A DNA stretch of 64,000 nucleotides from assembly GCA_963665975.1 (NCBI GenBank), contig OY762508.1, positions 2,728,001-2,792,000 on the forward strand. The letters run 5' to 3'. The DNA comes from G963665975 sp963665975. GTDB taxonomy: Bacteria; Bacteroidota; Rhodothermia; Rhodothermales; Bin80. The notes beneath the pieces were generated by a model. That model was not told the origin of the DNA. It saw nothing but the letters and a program-made list of their open reading frames with translations, and did no database searches. Made by a program: the position numbers and the translations under genes. Shown piece after piece: positions 33,855-42,900 of the stretch; within the stretch, counting starts at the first letter, position 1; each line of letters begins with the position of its first letter.

Positions 33855-35753
33855 CTAGGCGCGACGCAAGAGTCCAAGGATGGCGGCTTCAATTTCGCTC
33901 GCCTTGAAGGGCTGTCCCTGAACCTTGCCCAGTGGGACAAACGGCAGCAAGAACCGGTCGCGCAGCATCCGAATGAGTTGTCCCTTGTTAAGCTCTGGCA
34001 CCAGCAGGTGCTCGTATCTGCCGAAGATATCGCCAAGGTCCGGGGGAAGCGGGTTGACGTACTGCAGCTGGATGGATCCAATGGTAAGTCCGGTGCTGCG
34101 CATGCGATCGACGGCGACTTCGATGGCCCCCTGTGTTGATCCCCATCCCACCACCAGCACTGTGCCTTCCTGATCTCCGTGAATACGAGTAGGATCGATT
34201 TCCTGCACGATTCGCTCGACCTTGTCCGCCCGCAGGTCGGTCATGAACTGGTGATTCTGCGGGTCATAGGACACGTTTCCTGTCTCGTGTTCCTTTTCGA
34301 GGCCTCCCAGTCGATGCTCCAGTCCCGCCGTTCCCGGTCGCGCCCATGGACGCGACAGCGTTTGTGTCTCGCGCACATAGGGCAAGAAAACCTCCTCGCC
34401 GTCTATTGTTCGATTGGGTTTCTTGGCAAACGATACCGGAAATTCGGCTAGGTCTGCCATTCTCGGGATGCGCCATGGCTCGGAGCCGTTGACCACATAG
34501 CCGTCGGCAAGCAGAATCACTGGTGTCATGTATTTGACTGCCACGCGGCAGGCATTATAGGCCGCGAAAAAGCAGTCTCCTGGCGTGGAGGCGGCAAGAA
34601 TGGGCAGCGGCGCTTCACCGCTGCGACCGTACATCGCTTGCAACAGGTCGCTCTGTTCGGTCTTTGTGGGCAGTCCGGTTGATGGCCCGCCCCGTTGCAC
34701 GTTGATGATGACCATCGGGAGCTCGGTCATTAGCGCCAGGCCCAGTCCTTCCGCCTTGAGCGTAAGTCCGGGGCCGCTGGTAGCGCACACGCCTAGTGAG
34801 CCGCCGAAGGCAGATCCAATCGTGGCCCCTATGGCGGCAATTTCGTCCTCCGCTTGGAAGGTCATCACGCCAAAGTTCTTGTGGCGGCTCAGCTCATGCA
34901 ACAGTTCTGAAGCTGGCGTAATGGGGTAGCTGCTATAGAACAGGTTCAGTCCACTGCGCTGACTGGCGGCTACGAGGCCAAGTGCGATCGCTTCCGCTCC
35001 GCGCACGGCGCGGTAAAGGCCGGGCTCCAATTTGGCCGGCTGGATTTCGTAGCGAACAATAAAGTCTTCTGTGGTCTCGCCAAAATGATACCCTTTCTTC
35101 AGGACGTGGATGTTGGCGGTACGCAACTCGGGCTTATTCTTGAACTTCTGCGACAGCCATTCAATGGCGGGTTCCATCGGACGCGAGTACAGCCACAGGG
35201 CCAGTCCGAGGGCGAACATGTTCTTGCTGCGGTCGACCACTTTCTTGTCGAGGCCGCTATCCTTCAGAGCCTCTTGCGTCATATTCGAGAGCTCAACCTG
35301 GAAGAGTTGATACTCTCGCAGCGCATCGCGGTCCGTCAGCGGGTTGGTATTGCCGTAGCCAGCTAACTTCAGGTTCTGCGCCGTGAACGCGTTCTTATTC
35401 ACCATTACAGCGCCGCCGCGCCGCACTCTGTGCAGATTGACCTTCAGGGCCGCGGGATTCATAGCGACCAAAAGGTCCACTTCGTCACCCGGCGTCCGGA
35501 TGTTAACGGATCCGAAATGCAGTTGATAGCCACTTACGCCGTAGGTTGTCCCCGCAGGCGCACGGATTTCTGCCGGGTAGTCCGGAAGTGTCGCAAGGTC
35601 ATTCTGGGCAAACGCAGTAGCCAGCGTAAATTGGGAACCCGTAAGCTGCATGCCGTCGCCGGAGTCCCCGGCAAACAGAATGGTGGCTTCTTCAATGGAT
35701 CGGGTTTCCTTTTCGGCGGCAAGAGCGGCCAGGTCAGAGCTGGGCTGACACAT
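33855..35753 (-). CDS. korA: 2-oxoacid:ferredoxin oxidoreductase, fused gamma-alpha subunit
   Basis: A protein of 632 aa. The N-terminal ~200 residues are the gamma domain (ILFAGDSGDGMQLTGSQFTL, GTTYGVSGYQLHFGS, LLVAMNPAALKVN), and the remainder is the alpha subunit: FYSSYPITPASELLHEL (YPITP motif), FQAEDEIAAIGATIGSAFGG, TSGPGLTLKAEGLGLA and QRGGPSTGLPTKTEQSDL. The same gamma-alpha fusion is seen in Korarchaeal-, mycobacterial- and Bacteroidota-type 2-oxoglutarate ferredoxin oxidoreductase. It is the first gene of the korAB operon. TCA-cycle role is likely but other 2-oxoacids are not excluded. Confidence 0.95.
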   Translation of the reverse strand: MCQPSSDLAALAAEKETRSIEEATILFAGDSGDGMQLTGSQFTLATAFAQNDLATLPDYPAEIRAPAGTTYGVSGYQLHFGSVNIRTPGDEVDLLVAMNPAALKVNLHRVRRGGAVMVNKNAFTAQNLKLAGYGNTNPLTDRDALREYQLFQVELSNMTQEALKDSGLDKKVVDRSKNMFALGLALWLYSRPMEPAIEWLSQKFKNKPELRTANIHVLKKGYHFGETTEDFIVRYEIQPAKLEPGLYRAVRGAEAIALGLVAASQRSGLNLFYSSYPITPASELLHELSRHKNFGVMTFQAEDEIAAIGATIGSAFGGSLGVCATSGPGLTLKAEGLGLALMTELPMVIINVQRGGPSTGLPTKTEQSDLLQAMYGRSGEAPLPILAASTPGDCFFAAYNACRVAVKYMTPVILLADGYVVNGSEPWRIPRMADLAEFPVSFAKKPNRTIDGEEVFLPYVRETQTLSRPWARPGTAGLEHRLGGLEKEHETGNVSYDPQNHQFMTDLRADKVERIVQEIDPTRIHGDQEGTVLVVGWGSTQGAIEVAVDRMRSTGLTIGSIQLQYVNPLPPDLGDIFGRYEHLLVPELNKGQLIRMLRDRFLLPFVPLGKVQGQPFKASEIEAAILGLLRRA

Positions 35754-36001
35754 AGAATTCGCAACGATAGGAGGATGCGGAATGACGGCGTAAATACGTT
35801 AAAACACGCACGGTATGGAATGGTTGCGCAAGGGCGTGCGGAGACCGGGAGTGTTTCGTGGCAGGTGATGATGAAACAGAAATACGGAGCCTGATCACGT
35901 TCTAAGATAGCCACGCCACACGTAATCGTGCATGTACTGAGGCCGTTGTTTATATATTCTATATATTAGGAACCCCTTTCACGACTGCTTGCGCAACACC
36001 G
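35754..36001. promoter_or_regulatory. Divergent promoter region between korAB and apaG
   Basis: About 250 bp. The part near 35945-35970 is strongly AT-rich (ttgtttatatattctatatatt), the best promoter candidate here, probably for apaG or for both directions. No gene or stable hairpin was seen. Confidence 0.4.
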
Positions 36002-36385
36002 ATGGTGCCTTACGTCGCTACGACCGAAGAGATTACTGTTACAGTTCGCCCGGTGTATCTGGACCGGGAGTCGGATTATTTCGAGCAGCGTTTCGTATTC
36101 GGGTATTTCATCAAGATCACAAACGACGGCGAGGCGCCTGTCCGGCTGCTCAGGCGATTTTGGCGCATCGAAGAAGAGGGTGGCCGGCTCCAGGAAGTGG
36201 ACGGCCTGGGCGTGATTGGCAAGCAGCCTCTGATCGGACCTGGGGAGGAACACTCCTACAGCAGCTACAGTGTGCTGCAGGCATTTGAGGGTTCCATGGG
36301 AGGGTACTACACGATGGAGCGATCTGGCGGCGAGCAGTTCCGTGTGACGATTCCGCGTTTCGCTCTTCGTGCGATGGCAAATTGA
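36002..36385 (+). CDS. apaG: ApaG (Co2+/Mg2+ efflux-associated) protein
   Basis: A protein of 127 aa. The family pattern is complete: VRPVYLDRESDYFEQRFVFGYFI, ITNDGEAPVRLLRRFWRI, GVIGKQPLIGPGEEHSYSSY and GSMGGYYTME. ApaG is a small immunoglobulin-like beta-sandwich protein; in enterobacteria it is linked to Co2+ sensitivity and Ap4A metabolism, but its biochemical action is unknown. It is convergent with the TIM-barrel gene (11-bp gap) and alone in its unit. Confidence 0.94.
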   Translation: MVPYVATTEEITVTVRPVYLDRESDYFEQRFVFGYFIKITNDGEAPVRLLRRFWRIEEEGGRLQEVDGLGVIGKQPLIGPGEEHSYSSYSVLQAFEGSMGGYYTMERSGGEQFRVTIPRFALRAMAN

Positions 36386-36396
36386 CCTGGTTGCGC

Positions 36397-37554
36397 CTAC
36401 GATGCTGAAGACAGGGTTTCGTTGAGGGGAGGAAGGCTGGTGGACTGCGGTGCTCTGGCTCGAATCAGGTAGGCTTCGATAAATCCGCGGTGCCTGTCCG
36501 GGCGCTCCGCGGCTTCGATGATTCGGGCGTGATCCAGACTGTTCACGCGGTCATTGGCGGCCCGGATGGCATCCATCGAAATCTTGAGCGCCACATCTAC
36601 GGGCATCCGCTCCGGATTAATATCGATCCCGAAGTATCCGTTATAACCGTGCATTTTTAGTGTATAGAGTCCGGCCTCCATCTGTTCAGGCGAAATCAGT
36701 CCCACATTCAGATCCTGATCGTAGTTGCCGAGCGGCTGGCTGTTCCAGTGCGTATGCGCAAGGCGTCCTTCCCCGAGTGGCCAGCTCAGGGCATAGGGAA
36801 GATCTTCGTAGCCCATCAGGAGGTGTCCGATTTCCGGGTTCATGCATAGCAGATGGTGTCCGCCTGCGAGGAGCCTCCTGTTCTCGTCGTGCTCCAGCAT
36901 GGCCTCGACCTGTTGGCCCAGGAGCACGCCTTCTGGCGTAAGACTGAACAATATCCTGCCACGGGGCTCGTAGGGCTTTGGCTCAAAGGCGATCCTGACA
37001 CCTGGGACAGCGTCCATGGCCTCGGCAAGGCCTTCGGCAAACCTTCTCCGCATGGCGGCCATGTCGATGCCGAACGGATTTTCGTACCCATCGATACCCG
37101 GCCACACGACAGAAAAATCGCACTCGAGCTCTTTGGAGAGCTCCAGCGACCGCTTGGTTCGTTCGATCGCCACGCGGCGCACGTCTGCGATGGGATTGGA
37201 GAGCGAACCGAATTCGAACTGGGCATCATAGAAGAGGAGTGGGATCACCGTAACGAGGCGGATGCCTGTATCGCGCGCGAATTGCTTCCACAAATCGACA
37301 TTCTGCTCGTTGATTTCGTTTGGATAGTGGGCTTCGAGGCCAACCAGTCCGTAGTCTTTCAGTGACGCTGCGATTTCCAGGCGCGCCTCTATGGTCAGGT
37401 CGGGCTTGTACTTGGCATGGAAGCGTGTCGCTGCTGGGGAGAAGAACCAGATGCCGGCGGTGAAACGGAGGTCGAGTTCGAAAGACGACAGGTGCTGGAC
37501 GAGTGATTCACCGGTGCGCAAGATGGCCTGCGCGCGAAGGTCTTGAAGAGGCAT
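36397..37554 (-). CDS. Xylose-isomerase-like TIM-barrel protein (sugar isomerase/epimerase)
   Basis: A protein of 385 aa from 37554. The AP-endonuclease-2/xylose isomerase-like barrel is indicated by the strand/helix pattern and metal-site residues: GLVGLEAHYPNEINE, DFSVVWPGIDGYENPF, VRIAFEPKPYEPRGR, LLCMNPEIGHLLMGYEDL, RLAHTHWNSQP and YFGIDINPERMPVDVA. Its length and HTHWN motif are close to xylose or L-rhamnose isomerases, but I cannot name the sugar. The longer frame to 37695 has no family similarity. The spacer to its right and the IS110 pseudogene beyond mark the start of the accessory region. Confidence 0.8.
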   Translation of the reverse strand: MPLQDLRAQAILRTGESLVQHLSSFELDLRFTAGIWFFSPAATRFHAKYKPDLTIEARLEIAASLKDYGLVGLEAHYPNEINEQNVDLWKQFARDTGIRLVTVIPLLFYDAQFEFGSLSNPIADVRRVAIERTKRSLELSKELECDFSVVWPGIDGYENPFGIDMAAMRRRFAEGLAEAMDAVPGVRIAFEPKPYEPRGRILFSLTPEGVLLGQQVEAMLEHDENRRLLAGGHHLLCMNPEIGHLLMGYEDLPYALSWPLGEGRLAHTHWNSQPLGNYDQDLNVGLISPEQMEAGLYTLKMHGYNGYFGIDINPERMPVDVALKISMDAIRAANDRVNSLDHARIIEAAERPDRHRGFIEAYLIRARAPQSTSLPPLNETLSSAS

Positions 37555-37839
37555 AGGTCTCACTGTTATGGTCGAGGGTCCGCAGTTGACTCCGTGGAGC
37601 GGGACGCGTCCTTCCAGAGAGCCTGCGCGAAAATACTGGAAACTGGGGCATGGACTCAACCCGTGGGTGCAAACGGTTGTCCGTCGGCCACGCATCGGCT
37701 ACCGCAATGCTTGTCTGAACGCCGGAGGCAGTGGGCTATGGGCCATGTTCAATCCTGTCTGCACAGGCGGATGTGGAACGTATTCACCAGACATGGTACC
37801 TCGTATAACGCACCCAACTATAGGCCGACTCCCGAACGA
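37555..37839. other. Non-coding spacer between isomerase gene and IS110 remnant
   Basis: About 285 bp. I see no gene, RNA or clear repeat. It should contain the promoter of the leftward isomerase gene and the outer boundary of the IS110 element, but IS110 elements lack obvious terminal inverted repeats, so the boundary cannot be set. Confidence 0.35.
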
Positions 37840-38865
37840 GCTGGGATGACGAGCAGGTATGGGTTGTAGGCTAGATTGTGCTTCCGGATGGTCCAAGGTA
37901 CGAGCAGAGCCTTACGTGTTGAGTCGCGCAGTTGCCCGTGCGGATCAGTGAGGTCTCACAGAGCCATGACACCTCGTTGGGTTCACGACGTTGCCGAGCG
38001 GACAGCTAGCATTGATAACTGACGGCTTTCAGTGCACCTGAATCCGAGTGATCGAGGCGTTTGTAGGCCAGGGGTTTTCCACTACTGCTGCGCTCCAGTA
38101 CGCCGAGTTTCCAGTAACGCAAAAGCTCTTGCTTGGTGGCAACCGGCGCGGCGTCTGAACGAAGGCGTCGCACATATGCGCACCCAACTCGCCGATGCTC
38201 GGCATCTGCTTGAAGCGCTGAAGCTCCGGGTATCGGCGCCCCGGGCGGATCATGGCGGCGCAGGCCTCCTTCTGTACGCTGATCGCCGCGTCAAGCAGCG
38301 TGTACAGCTGCCGGACGGTCGCTTGACGGGCTGCTCCAGGCAGCTGCCTGAGGTAGTAAGCGCGATCTGTCTTGTTGAACACGCGCGTACCCGTAATGTG
38401 CACGACCCCCACTAGAAGGCCTTGATTTGTTTGTGTCTTCAAGCCGGCTTGGTTGCGCCGGAAGGCTGCTGCGTCGCAATCTTGAAGTCGACACGGTATC
38501 CCTGATTGGAATGGACCACAGGGGTCAATTCGCCCGCAGCCGACAGAGTTTATGGGCATCTGTGTAATCGTCCTTGTTGCCGCCGCAGCTGATGAGCGCA
38601 TTCTGCCGCGGGTCACAAACGATGAGTTCATCCACATAGGGGCGAAGGCCTCCACGATCCAGCCAGCAAGCACGGACTCTTCGAATACCAGCCGTTTCTC
38701 GTAGGCTGGCGCGGCCGCCACATGGCCGATCAGAGTCGCTTGAGATGTGGCGAACGCATCGGTGTATAGCAACCGGCCGGCAGCATTCATAGCAGCCAAG
38801 ACGCAGCAGCGTGCATGAGCGTCCAGCCTTAGAAAGAGGACTTTGTGTATGAGCGTGTAGATCAA
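37840..38865 (-). pseudogene. IS110-family transposase, frameshifted
   Basis: Homology continues through at least four changes of frame. Segment one (from 38865): FLRLDAHARCCVLAAMN, AYEKRLVFEESVLAGWI. It continues in a second frame near 38660-38525 as LRPYVDELIVCDPRQNALI and NKDDYTDAHKLCRL, then stops. The first frame resumes with NQAGLKTQTNQ, HITGTRVFNKTDRAYYLRQL and MPSIGELGAHM. From about 38130 a third frame reads KQELLRYWKLGVLERSSS and KPLAYKRLDHS to a stop at 38006, and further pieces (VSWLCETSLIRTGN; STRKALLVPWTIRKHNLAY) run to about 37840. The DEDD catalytic residues of IS110 transposases (D in LDAHAR, E in FEES, D in DDYTDAHKL) are recognisable but spread over frames, so no active enzyme can be made. 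Confidence 0.85.
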
Positions 38866-39006
38866 GTGAGCGTAGCGAACAGAGCGAAAGTTCGTGCCCG
38901 CTTTTCATTTGACCTAAGATCGTCACTGCAGATATATTCGATATCGAAAGGGCACAGAAGGATTTGTTCGACGATTAAGCCTATAAATCCCCTTGCCAAT
39001 ACCCTT

Positions 39007-39522
39007 ATGATCCGACTATACGCCGTACTTCTGTGCGCTCCGTGGCTTGCTGTACCGGCCTATGGGCAAATAGTACGCCACCCTGAAATATTGGCTAATG
39101 CGCGCCACATTGAAGTAGTAGTAATAACTGGCGGCCCAGATTCTCTGGCTATTCCATGTATGCCTTCCGAGGATTCACTACAGACAATGGTGGAATTGCA
39201 ATTGCAGCAAGCCGGATTTGAAATAGATCCTTATGCACTTGATCCTTTAATGGTGTTTGTTACTGTTAGTGCTATACATAAGGACTCTTGCATAACGCGG
39301 AGCGAAGTCAGGGTCGAGTATTACGTAATGTTCTTTGGTGAAATGAAGGCTGATTTAGGATTTAAGACCACAGACGGTGTTTTCACTCAACCGTTTAGAC
39401 ATCCCGCCCTGCTAACCAGCAAAGCTACAAGCGAAAGAAGCCGTGAAAGAGTACGAGAGTATGTCCAAGACGCTACCGACTATCTCATAAACGAAATCAT
39501 GAAGGCGCGTGGTAGTCAATGA
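39007..39522 (+). CDS. Exported hypothetical protein, AT-richer than its surroundings
   Basis: A protein of 171 aa from 39007 (MIRLYAVLLCAPWLAVPAYGQ), a clear signal peptide. The mature part shows no family I recognise; it has two Cys (IPCMPSEDSL and DSCITRSEV), a YYVMFFGEM strand and a charged C-terminal helix (SERSRERVREYVQDA). Its base composition is visibly more AT-rich than that of neighbouring genes (for example 39110-39330), a sign of transfer. The stop codon falls exactly at the boundary with an IS3 remnant, so the original C-terminus may have been cut off. Confidence 0.6.
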   Translation: MIRLYAVLLCAPWLAVPAYGQIVRHPEILANARHIEVVVITGGPDSLAIPCMPSEDSLQTMVELQLQQAGFEIDPYALDPLMVFVTVSAIHKDSCITRSEVRVEYYVMFFGEMKADLGFKTTDGVFTQPFRHPALLTSKATSERSRERVREYVQDATDYLINEIMKARGSQ

Positions 39523-39685
39523 GGCGAACGAGCAGCAAACTGACTAACGGTTTGCTCGCCCCGAATGGCCTCAATGGCCACGCGAGTGTTGAATTCGGCG
39601 GAACGCCTCGTGCGTTTCATGGTAACGACACCTCGGTCTCGCTTTTGCCTTAAGATACTGTCCAGTTTTTGGGGGACACTATCGG
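39516..39685 (-). mobile_element. IS3-type element remnant: terminal end plus 5' part of orfA
   Basis: Read leftward, ATG at 39620 opens a 34-codon fragment, MKRTRRSAEFNTRVAIEAI then RGEQTVSQFAARSPH, that matches the N-terminus of IS3-family OrfA (family form MKRTRRKYSAEFK...ALEAIRGEKT.SELAARY.VHP) and breaks after AAR. About 35-60 bp upstream lies cactgtccagttttt-like sequence (actgtccagtttttggggga, 39658-39677), the kind of terminal inverted repeat seen for these elements. Everything downstream of helix 2 is lost. The fragment overlaps the end of the preceding hypothetical gene. Confidence 0.72.
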
Positions 39686-39941
39686 TACACCGGTGCGAAT
39701 AGTCAGTAAGTCCCCGTGATCCCCAGTCTTGGTTCCCGGCGTTGCTGATGGTTTCATTGGGAAGTGGTATTCCAAAGAAACAGGTAGCTCGCTATTGACT
39801 GGATTTGTGCATGATCATGACCTGGCGGGTGTTCTCAGATGCGGACCCGGCTCTGTTAAGACACTTTCCATAGACGCTGCAGCCCACACTTGTTTGCTCC
39901 TTTCGCGTGATGGGACATTTTACAAGCTAGCATATGGCCTC
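39686..39941. other. Spacer upstream of the subtilase gene
   Basis: About 255 bp between the IS3 remnant and the subtilase start. The subtilase frame is open back to 39729 but the 71 residues so encoded have no signal peptide and no recognisable similarity, whereas ATG 39942 begins a good signal peptide. No terminator or RNA was seen. It must include the subtilase promoter. Confidence 0.35.
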
Positions 39942-42900
39942 ATGACAAAGATTGTCGGCGCACTTGACGTGCGTAGCCTGACCGTGTTGCTGCTGTCGGT
40001 GGTCCTGGTTACGCCGCTGGCTGCGGCGCAGGATAGTCCCGAGTATGCGTCTGACGTGGTCGTGGTCCAGTTTGCGCCTGAGGTTGTCATGGCCAACAAG
40101 ACCAGCACGGCCGGGCTGCAGGAGTTTGACCGGAGGGCGGCGCGATACGACGTGCACCTGATAGAGCGTGTGTATCCGTTTCTGGATCACGTGGAGCCGA
40201 CGCCGAAGACGCGTCGCAACCTGTTGGCACTGCGAAACACGTACTATGTGCGCTATGCCGCAAGCGCTGCTCCGAAACAGGTGGCCGGCGATCTCGCGGC
40301 GGCGCCGGGTGTAGTGTACGCCGAGCCGGTGCTCGTTAACCGGACGCAGACGTTGGATTCATGGGAACGCGTTAATCCCGACGATCCGAGATTTGGCGAC
40401 CAGCCGGAACTTCAGTTGATGCGATTTCCGGAGGCGTGGGATGTGGTCAGGGGCGAGGAGGGATCGCCACGGGTTGTCATCGCAGTTGTGGATGGCGGCG
40501 GCGAATGGCGTCACGAGGATCTTCGCGAAAACGTGTGGACGAATCCGGACGAGGTCGCAGGAAACGGCGTCGATGACGATGGCAATGGGTTCATTGATGA
40601 TGTGCACGGCGTCAACCTTGCGAATGGGGACGACACGGACAACGATCCGACGGGGCTGCCGGAGACCGCTTACAATGCCAACCACGGCACGGCCAGTGCG
40701 GGTCCGGCCAGCGCGGTGACTGACAACGGCGTAGGCGTAGCCGGCGCGGCCTGGAACGCTCGCATCATGCATATCAATGCTGGGTGCCCGGGATTAGACG
40801 GTAACATTTGCTATGGCTACGAAGGCATCTTGTATGCTGCCGCCAATGGGGCGGACGTCATCAATGCGAGTTGGAGCAGCCTGGTCGGAACCGACGATCA
40901 AGTCAGACTCCCTGACGAGACGCTGAATCTGGCCACGGACATGGGGGCCCTCGTGGTGGCATCGGCCGACAATGAGAACGCCAACATTGATCTGTCCCGG
41001 GTCTACCCGGCCCGTCATCCGCGTGTGCTGTCGGTGGGCGCTACAGAGAAGACCACGCGCAGGCGGGCGGGGTTTTCGAACTACGGCAAGCTGGTGAACG
41101 TCTTTGCTCCGGGCGTGGACATTCTGACCACCGGGTCCGGCAACGGTTATATATCCATAAGCGGGACGTCGTTTTCGTCGCCGCTGACGGCAGGAGTGGC
41201 GGCATTGGTGAAAACGAAGTTTCCCGACCTGACGCCGGACGCGCTGCGGGAGCACATTCGGCTGACGAGCGACAACATGGACGCGGAGAACCCGGCCTAT
41301 TCGGGACGGCTGGGGCGCGGGTTTGTAAACGCATGGGCGGCCGTTCAGGCACCGGCCTTGCCTGCCGTGCGCCTCAAGCGCTGGTCGTGGGCGGACGACG
41401 ACGGCGACCGCCAGATTGCATCCGGCGATGTGGTGACGGTAACGGCGACGGTGGTCAATTACCTGGCCGACGCCCGTCAGCTCAGGGTGGGTCTCGTGGG
41501 AGCTGAGCCATATCCGTTCATAGACCTGGTCACGAGTGAAGTCGATGTTGGATATCTGGCCAGCGGCGATTCGGTCGAGGTCCGTTTCGAGTTTGCGGCG
41601 TCCGCGGATGCGCCCGCCAACCAACGCGTACGTTTCTATACGCGCATGCGCGAAGGGGCGCACGAGGATGAGGCGGACATGCTTTCGTTTCGGGTCAACC
41701 GGTCCATTGAATTGTTACACCAAAGCCTGAGCGCATTCTACACGGCCACTGGCGGTAACCAGTGGACGCACAATGACAATTGGGACATCACCACGATCCC
41801 GAGTGAGGAAGAGTTGGCAACTTGGTTTGGTGTCGGTTTTAGTGAGGGATGGTTGACTACGCTGCACTTGCGTCAAAACAACCTCACGGGTACGCTGCCG
41901 CCCGAACTCAGCGACCTCCCGCAGCTGCAATTGCTGGATCTGGGGGACAATCCGCTGACCGGGCCGATTCCGCCCGAACTCGGCAGCCTCCCGCAGTTGC
42001 GAGTCCTATATCTGCGCAATAATGATCTGACCGGGCCGATTCCGCCCGAACTCGGCAGCCTCACGCAGTTGACATGGCTGCATCTGCGCAGTAATGATCT
42101 GACCGGGCCGATTCCGCCCGAACTCGGCAACCTCCCGCAGCTAGAATGGCTGTTTCTAGACGGCAATTCTCTGACCGGATCGATCCCGCTCGAACTCAGT
42201 AGTCTCCCGAATTTGACATGGCTGGGGCTGGGTGCAAATTCGCTGACCGGGCCGATTCCGCCCGAACTCAGTAGCCTCCCGCAGTTGCAACGGCTGGAGC
42301 TGGACGGAAATTTGCTGACCGGGTCGATTCCGCCCGAACTCGGAAACCTCACGCAGTTGCAATGGCTATATCTAAACAGCAATTCGCTTTCCGGGTCGAT
42401 TCCGCCCGAACTCGGCAGCCTCGCGCAGCTGCAAAAACTGGTGCTGAGTTACAATGATCTGACCGGGCCGATTCCGTCCGAACTCGGCAGCCTCCCGCAG
42501 CTGCAATTGCTGGCGCTGAGTGGCAATTCGCTGACCGGGCCGATTCCGTCCGAACTCGGCAACCTCCAGCAGCTGCAACAGCTGTTTCTGCCCAGCACTT
42601 CGCTGACCGGGTCGATACCGCCCGAACTCGGCAACCTCTCGCAGCTGCAATGGCTGGATCTGCAGGAGAATTCGTTTTCCGGCGAGATTCCACCCGAACT
42701 CGGCAGCCTCGCGCAGTTGCAACAGCTGGATCTGCGGGAGAATTCGTTTTCCGGCGAGATTCCGCCCGAACTCGGCAACCTCTTGCAGTTGCGAGAGCTG
42801 TCTCTGACCAACAATTCGCTGACTGGGCCGATTCCGCCCGAACTCGCCAACCTCTCGCAGTTGGAAGTGCTGGGGCTGACTCACAATTTGCTGACTGGGC

